From IMG/VR virus record IMGVR_UViG_3300046454_000274, positions 1 through 40,910 of that record: a stretch of DNA of 40,910 bases; one strand, 5' to 3'. This DNA comes from a virus. Shown here piece by piece: positions 36,843 through 40,910 of the stretch (positions are counted from its first letter, which is position 1; each line of letters opens with the position of its first letter). A program made the translations under genes and the position numbers. Below the pieces are notes generated by a model. That model made no database searches. It saw only the letters and a list, made by a program, of their open reading frames with translations, and was not told the DNA's origin.

Positions 36843-37096
36843 TCCGCGATCCCTCAGACGGCACGGTCAAGGAAATCAGTCCTGAGGCCAACAAGATCAA
36901 TACTGTAGAGCCGAAAACGCTGTCCGAGGAAATCAGTGGTTTGCCGGGCGGATCGCAGAAGCGGAATAATATCGCGCGTTTGGAGTGGTCACGCGATTGG
37001 CTGAAAACTTATCACGCGAAGAAGGAACGGGAAAATGCAGAACGGGGCAACGATGAGCGATCGACCAGTGACGTACAAGATCGGGCAGGTGGTTGA
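36839..37096 (+). CDS. Small charged hypothetical protein
   Basis: 85 residues from ATG 36839 (ATGA overlap). Polar and partly disordered, with a basic helix (RLEWSRDWLKTYHAKKEREN, about 52-71). It may be a lambda P-like loader by position, but it is far too small and has no such motif. Overlaps the NusG-like gene by 62 bases. Function unknown. Confidence 0.65.
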   Translation: MIRDPSDGTVKEISPEANKINTVEPKTLSEEISGLPGGSQKRNNIARLEWSRDWLKTYHAKKERENAERGNDERSTSDVQDRAGG

Positions 37097-37703
37097 GTTC
37101 GTGAATCTGATCGAGCGTGAGCAAGGTGAACGTCAGTTCCATATCACCCCAACGTCTCGGTGGTATGTTGCCGTGACGAATCCGAATTGTCAGGCTCGCG
37201 CGGCCCTTGGGCTGCATGAACTCGGCTACCGGAGCTTCTATCCGAAGATCCGCCGCTGGGTGTCTCACGCTCGCGTTAAGACGGCCAAGGAGAAGCCCTT
37301 GCTAGGCCGATACATCTTCGTCGAGGTTGACCAGCCACGCCAGTCATTTGGCGCCGCTCGCAAGGTGAACGGCATTGAGGGATTTGTGTGCAATCCCGAT
37401 CCGGTTCGCATTCCCACCCACTTCGTCCAGCGCATGCGCGAGCGGTACGTCTACGGCGAGTGGGATTTTGTCCGCCAAGAGCCGTGCCCGTTCTATGAGA
37501 TGAACAAAGAAACGGGTCAGATGGAGCTTCAGACCCGACAGAATGCACCGATCCCGATCGGAGCTCGTATTAAGATCGTCGAGGGCGAATTCAACGACAT
37601 GCTTGCCATCGTGACAGCCCGCAAGGGACGCCGGATCGATTTCAAGCTTGCTGGCGAGAACCGTTACGGGCGGATGAACGAATGCTCCGTGAGGGCCGCA
37701 TGA
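37035..37703 (+). CDS. NusG-family transcription antiterminator (phage paralogue)
   Basis: 222 residues. ATG 37035 follows AAGGAACGGGAAA; an ATG at 37053 is an alternative. Residues ~42-135 form an NGN domain (RWYVAVTNPNCQARAALGL, LGYRSFYPKIRRWV, LLGRYIFVEVD, VNGIEGFVCN) and ~174-205 a KOW motif (PIGARIKIVEGEFNDMLAIV). NusG proteins bind RNA polymerase and suppress pausing or, as in RfaH, act on specific operons. Located last before the noncoding region and late genes, where lambda has Q, it is a good candidate late antiterminator. N-terminal ~40 residues are an extension. Confidence 0.85.
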   Translation: MQNGATMSDRPVTYKIGQVVEFVNLIEREQGERQFHITPTSRWYVAVTNPNCQARAALGLHELGYRSFYPKIRRWVSHARVKTAKEKPLLGRYIFVEVDQPRQSFGAARKVNGIEGFVCNPDPVRIPTHFVQRMRERYVYGEWDFVRQEPCPFYEMNKETGQMELQTRQNAPIPIGARIKIVEGEFNDMLAIVTARKGRRIDFKLAGENRYGRMNECSVRAA

Positions 37704-37885
37704 TCCAGGTCGAGAAGTCCACGTTCAAACCTCCGCAGCGGTCCTATAGCGAGGTCGATCGCGACGAGATCGTACGCCAGACGATCAAGGAAGTGGAACG
37801 TCGCATCGCCGCTCTCAGCGTCAACTCCACGTATCGGATGGCCCACAAGCAGGTTATCCGCATCCTTCATGGCATGAAGCCGTGA
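37700..37885 (+). CDS. Small charged helical protein
   Basis: 61 residues from ATG 37700, which overlaps the NusG-like stop (ATGA); an ATG at 37682 is inside that gene. Sequence: VEKSTFKPPQRSYSEVDRDE then helices with VRQTIKEVERRIAAL and AHKQVIRILHGM. Coupling suggests a cofactor of the NusG-like protein or an independent early protein; no direct evidence. Confidence 0.65.
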   Translation: MIQVEKSTFKPPQRSYSEVDRDEIVRQTIKEVERRIAALSVNSTYRMAHKQVIRILHGMKP

Positions 37886-37907
37886 ATTTTAACAAAGCAC
37901 TAAATGA

Positions 37908-37919
37908 CAGTTCGGGGCA
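37908..37919 (+). repeat. Direct repeat copy 1, CAGTTCGGGGCA
   Basis: Twelve bases identical to 38049-38060, 141 bp apart, flanking the terminator-like hairpin in the noncoding region. Candidate protein- or terminase-binding site. Confidence 0.6.
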
Positions 37920-38019
37920 AATCAGCAATTCATGCTGGCGGCCGGTCAATCGCTTTCACCCGCCGGGCGGCTTGTGTCCGCCGTTTCCCTCCCTCGACTT
38001 CGCCCCGGCCTGCTCCCCC

Positions 38020-38043
38020 AAGCTCCCACGGCCGTGGCTTTTT
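38020..38043 (+). terminator. Terminator-like hairpin upstream of the late genes
   Basis: AAGC, a 2-base bulge, then CCAC-GGCC-GTG and GCTT, followed by TTT: a short GC-rich hairpin with a T run. It lies between the NusG-like gene region and the late genes, a position comparable to lambda tR'. Confidence 0.5.
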
Positions 38044-38048
38044 CAATT

Positions 38049-38060
38049 CAGTTCGGGGCA
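38049..38060 (+). repeat. Direct repeat copy 2, CAGTTCGGGGCA
   Basis: Second exact copy of the 12-base repeat at 37908, 5 bases after the T run of the hairpin. Confidence 0.6.
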
Positions 38061-38139
38061 CGCGCCATTCAACCAATGCACCCCGTTGGCTTGTGAGCAA
38101 CTTGGCGTGTCGCCCCGTTCAATTCGCAAGGACAGATCC

Positions 38140-38265
38140 ATGAGCCACGCAATCACGCTCGGCGATGTGCTTCTCGTCGGCGGTTCTGTGCTGGCGCTCG
38201 TGCTCGTCGGCGGCGCGTTGATCCTGCTGCTCACCATCATGAACCCATTCCGATCAGGACATTGA
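38140..38265 (+). CDS. 41-residue membrane protein
   Basis: ATG preceded by AAGGACAGATCC. A short polar N-terminus (MSHAITLGD), then one hydrophobic segment (VLLVGGSVLALVLVGGALIL, about 10-29) and a NPFRSGH tail. Inner-membrane peptide of unknown function, first gene of the late/packaging transcription unit. Confidence 0.65.
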   Translation: MSHAITLGDVLLVGGSVLALVLVGGALILLLTIMNPFRSGH

Positions 38266-38269
38266 AGCC

Positions 38270-38392
38270 ATGAGCCCAGAGACCCTCGCGTTCATCGCCC
38301 ACGAACTCTCCAAGCCGCTCCCGAAGGGCAAGAAGCGCCGCGTCTGGCTCAAGGAGCGCAATGGCGAGCTGGAAGTCGAAAGCCGCCTCTAA
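38270..38392 (+). CDS. 40-residue basic protein
   Basis: ATG 4 bases after the preceding stop. Small and basic with KPLPKGKKRRVWLKERNG (about 16-33), ending in a short strand (ELEVESRL). The stop overlaps the next ATG (TAATG), which supports coding. Possibly nucleic-acid binding; unknown. Confidence 0.6.
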   Translation: MSPETLAFIAHELSKPLPKGKKRRVWLKERNGELEVESRL

Positions 38393-38478
38393 TGCCCGGC
38401 CTGTTCTACACGCTGCTCCTGATCATCTGCGTGATCATTGACCGGGTGTTTATCAACCCGTTTCGGAAAGAGCGATAG
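38392..38478 (+). CDS. 28-residue membrane micropeptide
   Basis: TAATG overlap with the previous gene; 3 bases before terS. Hydrophobic helix (LFYTLLLIICVIIDRVFI) with a NPFRKER tail; the 41-residue gene two positions upstream ends in a similar NPFRSGH, hinting at a duplication. Function unknown. Confidence 0.5.
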   Translation: MPGLFYTLLLIICVIIDRVFINPFRKER

Positions 38479-38481
38479 GAC

Positions 38482-38928
38482 ATGCCGGCCCTCGATAACC
38501 CCAAGCACGAGCGGTTTGCTCAGGGCCTCGCAAAGGGGAAATCGGCCAGTCAAGCCTATGTTGATGCGGGATATAAGGAAAGTCGTCCCGCTGCGTCACG
38601 TTTGTCAACAAATGTGAACGTAGTGTCGCGCGTCGCTGAGCTTCAGGACATCGGCTCATTGCGCGCTGAGGTCACGCTGGAAAGCCTGATCCGCGAGGCT
38701 GGCGAGATCCAGGAAGCGGCAAAGACCGAGAAGCAGTATTCGGCCGCGACCGCAGCGCTGACCGCCAAGGCGAAGCTCGCAGGCCTGTGGATCGACAAGG
38801 CAGAGAACACAAACCGTAATGTTGTTGACCCCAACCAAGTCAGTGACGCGGAACTCGCAGCCGTTCTCAAAGATGGAAGCGGCTCGGGAGCTTCAGCGGC
38901 GCAGGTCGGTACGTCGAAACTTAACTGA
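38482..38928 (+). CDS. terS: Terminase small subunit
   Basis: 148 residues; ATG after AGGAC. The N-terminus has the Terminase_2-type HTH pattern (KHERFAQGLAKGKSASQAY, VDAGYKESRPAASRL, about 8-42), then a helical oligomerisation region (LESLIREAGEIQEAAKTEKQ) and a flexible C-terminus. It recognises phage DNA and recruits the large subunit. The last 56 bases overlap terL. Confidence 0.85.
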   Translation: MPALDNPKHERFAQGLAKGKSASQAYVDAGYKESRPAASRLSTNVNVVSRVAELQDIGSLRAEVTLESLIREAGEIQEAAKTEKQYSAATAALTAKAKLAGLWIDKAENTNRNVVDPNQVSDAELAAVLKDGSGSGASAAQVGTSKLN

Positions 38929-40315
38929 GTGGTGCAGATACGCGGGCTTTGAGCCGGCTGAGCATCATAAGCTGATCAATTCGAAGCTGGAGACTGTTGC
39001 AGGCGGAGTTTGCGATCGGTTGATGATCTTCGCGCCTCCAGGCTCGGCCAAATCGACTTATTCTAGCATTCTCTACGCGCCTTGGTACTACGCACAGCAT
39101 CCCGCTCATTGCGTCATTGCCGCATCGCATACCGCGGAACTCGCTGAGAAGTGGGGGCGGCGCGTTCGTAACCTCGTTGCTGAGCATTCGCCAACTCTAG
39201 GAGTCGGTCTTGCGCCTGATAGTCAAGCTGCCGGGCGATGGGAGACTGATCATGGAGGCGAATATTTTGCAGCCGGCGTCGGCGGGGCCATTGCTGGACG
39301 ACGAGCTGACCTGGTTGTCATCGACGATCCAATCCGTAGCCGAGAGGATGCTGACTCTGAGACCGTCCGTGACAAAATCTGGGACTGGTACAAATCCGAC
39401 TTATATACTCGACTTAAGCCGGGCGGCCGGATCGTACTGATCCAGACCAGGTGGCATGAGGATGATCTAGCTGGTCGTTTGCTGGCCGATATGGCGAGCG
39501 GAGGAGACCACTGGGACGTTATTTCACTGCCTGCGCTGGCTGAGGCTGACGATCCTCTTGGACGCGTTGTAGGGCAGCCTCTGTGGCCTGAGTGGGAAGA
39601 CGAAGCCAACCTGGAGCGCAAGCGGCGCGCGGTTGGAGCTCGCGATTGGTCAGCGCTGTATCAGCAGCGGCCAGCGCCTGAAGACGGCGACTATTTCAAG
39701 CTTGAATGGCTGAAGCATTATGACATCGCACCGGCACTCAATACGATGCGGGTCTATGGCGGATCTGATTACGCAGTCACCGCTGACGGAGGAGATTTCA
39801 CGGTCCATGCCGTCGTTGGGATCGATCCAGAAAATCGAATGTTTCTCCTCGATCTCTGGCGCAAGCAGGCATCGCCCGATGAATGGATTGAGGCGTTTTG
39901 CGACCTGGTTATCAAATGGAAGCCGCTCGGCTGGGCAGAAGAGCAGGGGCAAATCCGATCTGGCATTGGTCCGTTTCTTGATAAACGTCAGCGCGATCGA
40001 AAGGCTTATGTCTATCGCGAGCAGTTTCCTACCCGCGGGGACAAGGCTGTGCGTGCCCAGTCCATCCGTGGACGAATGGCACTTGAGGGATTGTACGTTC
40101 CTACTTCCGCCAAATGGTACGCCGATTTCCGCTCTGAACTACTCTCGTTTCCGGCGGGCAAGCACGACGACCAAGTCGACGCGTTGGGATTGGTTGGACA
40201 GTTGATGGCTCGCATGAGCGCTGGCGCTCGTCCTCTTGAGGCTGAGAAGCCCAAGAACGTAACCGGCTACAAGCGCACGTCATCCGACGATACCGAAAGC
40301 TCAAAGGTGTATTGA
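38873..40315 (+). CDS. terL: Terminase large subunit (ATPase/nuclease)
   Basis: 480 residues from ATG 38873; the frame is open to 38819 but this start matches the usual N-terminus. ATPase domain: Walker A APPGSAKST (54-62), Walker B LVVIDDP (147-153) and a coupling-motif-like QTRWHEDD (191-198). Nuclease domain: GGSDYAV with Asp299, WAEEQGQI (about 354-361) and KHDDQVDALG near the C-terminus, the acidic triad of RNase H-like terminase nucleases. It cuts concatemers and pumps DNA through the portal encoded directly downstream. Confidence 0.95.
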   Translation: MEAARELQRRRSVRRNLTEWCRYAGFEPAEHHKLINSKLETVAGGVCDRLMIFAPPGSAKSTYSSILYAPWYYAQHPAHCVIAASHTAELAEKWGRRVRNLVAEHSPTLGVGLAPDSQAAGRWETDHGGEYFAAGVGGAIAGRRADLVVIDDPIRSREDADSETVRDKIWDWYKSDLYTRLKPGGRIVLIQTRWHEDDLAGRLLADMASGGDHWDVISLPALAEADDPLGRVVGQPLWPEWEDEANLERKRRAVGARDWSALYQQRPAPEDGDYFKLEWLKHYDIAPALNTMRVYGGSDYAVTADGGDFTVHAVVGIDPENRMFLLDLWRKQASPDEWIEAFCDLVIKWKPLGWAEEQGQIRSGIGPFLDKRQRDRKAYVYREQFPTRGDKAVRAQSIRGRMALEGLYVPTSAKWYADFRSELLSFPAGKHDDQVDALGLVGQLMARMSAGARPLEAEKPKNVTGYKRTSSDDTESSKVY

Positions 40316-40318
40316 ATA

Positions 40319-40910
40319 ATGCAGGTCGCCGCCGTCAATTCCTCAGATCCGATGACTGCTGGCGGCAGCACCACGGGCAATGACGACAACACGTCATATC
40401 TCTCGATCGAGAAGCTGAAGAATCAGTACTACGATTATTTGAGCGCCAAGCAGCCAGAGGTCGAGGAAGCACGCGAGGCGCGGCATTATTACCACGGCGA
40501 CCAATGGACTGACAAAGAGCTAGCTGTACTGCATCGCCGCAAGCAGCCTCCGGTGACGAAAAACTACATCGTCCGCAAGATCAACGGCGTTGTTGGTATT
40601 GTCGAGCGGCTGCGGCAAGATCCGAAGGCTTATCCGCGCACGCCGCAGCATCAGGCCGGCGCCGACGTGGCAACCGCGGTCATGCGGTATTGCCTGGATC
40701 AGAACGATTGGAAGTCAAAATCGACCCGCAATGCTCGGTTGGGAGCCATTGACGGCATTGCCGGCGTAGAGTTCGATCTTGAGACCGGCGATCACGGCGA
40801 CCCTGATCTCGGCATCCATATCGTCTATTGCGACACGTTCTTTTATGATCCGCGGTCGTTTGACGAGGGTTTCACTGATGCTCGCTACATGGGCATTGCG
40901 AAGTGGATCG
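40319..40910 (+). CDS. Portal protein, N-terminal part (continues at base 1 if circular)
   Basis: ATG 40319 is 3 bases after the terL stop. The frame is open for 197 codons and one extra base to the window end. After a polar ~25-residue start it shows P22-portal-type features: RHYYHGDQWTDKELAVLHRR, QPPVTKNYIVRKINGVVG (about 76-93), and an ADVATAVMRYCLDQNDWKSK segment followed by an FFYDPRS motif. The last codons KWI join the window's first codons (G V D Q A K E), giving a continuous portal-like KW-x-x-VD-x-AKE block. Confidence 0.88.
   Translation, partial: MQVAAVNSSDPMTAGGSTTGNDDNTSYLSIEKLKNQYYDYLSAKQPEVEEAREARHYYHGDQWTDKELAVLHRRKQPPVTKNYIVRKINGVVGIVERLRQDPKAYPRTPQHQAGADVATAVMRYCLDQNDWKSKSTRNARLGAIDGIAGVEFDLETGDHGDPDLGIHIVYCDTFFYDPRSFDEGFTDARYMGIAKWI

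Larger units (their letters stand above)
37886..38139 (+). other. Noncoding segment between early and late genes
   Basis: 254 bases without a convincing gene. A frame from 37882 crosses it but is Pro/Cys/Ser-rich with no protein-like pattern until the real ATG at 38140. It contains a 12-base direct repeat (37908, 38049), a CCACGGCCGTGG palindrome followed by CTTTTT, and TTCAATTC twice (near 38043 and 38116). It could hold the late promoter and terminator acted on by the NusG paralogue, a small RNA, or the terminase recognition site; I could not identify a clear -35/-10. Confidence 0.6.

Noticed and set aside
37854-37862. Single DnaA-box-like sequence TTATCCGCA
   Set aside because: One isolated 8/9 match inside a gene is expected by chance and has no neighbours.
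37882-38139. N-terminal extension of the 41-residue membrane gene
   Set aside because: The extended residues look random and cover a terminator and direct repeats; the ATG at 38140 has a good SD.
1-40910. tRNA genes, CRISPR arrays, insertion sequences, long terminal repeats
   Set aside because: None could be recognised on either strand; the two window ends share no repeat beyond one base.

Overview
The window reads as one essentially complete temperate bacteriophage (or excised prophage) genome of about 40.9 kb, opened inside the portal gene. The portal N-terminus runs off the right end and the portal C-terminus enters from the left end; sharing a single G between the two ends restores one frame, so the molecule is probably circular or circularly permuted. 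No bacterial housekeeping genes, tRNA, CRISPR array or insertion sequence were seen. The host is probably an alphaproteobacterium, most likely Rhizobiales/Bradyrhizobium-like: there is a GapR (DUF2312) family protein, a family confined to alphaproteobacteria and their phages, a GTA-type three-helix holin, and GC-rich coding sequence. These host and lifestyle calls are inferences from protein families read by eye.

Layout. (1) 38482-40910 and 1-11097, rightward: terminase small and large subunits, P22-type portal, scaffold, N4-gp56-type major capsid protein, head-completion and P22 gp10-type tail proteins, and three probable ejection/internal proteins: a short-tailed (podovirus-like) virion. 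(2) 11222-15196: host-recognition genes, including a collar-domain fiber and an O-acetylesterase spike, both with Sec-type signal peptides. (3) 15375-18153: lysis cassette (endolysin, 2-TM holin-like, GTA-type 3-TM holin and small membrane/coiled-coil proteins). (4) 18241-21825: a 1194-residue tailspike with a GH26-like catalytic domain, a BNR_4-like propeller and a lectin-like C-terminus. (5) 21856-32897, leftward: many small genes of unknown function, integrase with an overlapping Xis-like HTH gene, two methyltransferase-type genes, HNH nuclease, NinB, YqaJ exonuclease and ERF annealing protein. (6) 32941-33740: a lambda-like genetic switch. (7) 34165-37885, rightward: small genes, a DnaA domain IV protein, GapR-like protein, a replication protein with an origin-like repeat block, and a NusG paralogue. 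(8) 37886-38478: a noncoding region with direct repeats and a terminator, then three microprotein genes before terS.

How it works together. A 116-residue HTH repressor is transcribed leftward and a 78-residue Cro-like HTH protein rightward. I find four related 17-bp imperfect palindromes, two at the leftward promoter and two at the rightward promoter, placed with near-identical geometry around the -35/-10 boxes. The leftward promoter would drive recombination and integration genes, the rightward promoter replication genes and the NusG paralogue. That paralogue lies where lambda encodes Q, just before a noncoding, terminator-bearing segment and the late genes, so it is a good candidate late antiterminator. 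The strongest novelty candidates are the operator set with apparently leaderless regulator mRNAs, the NusG-like late regulator, the overlap of the integrase and Xis-like genes, an antisense membrane moron with its own promoter beside the endolysin, and the multi-enzyme tailspike set. Function calls come from motif recognition without database searches.
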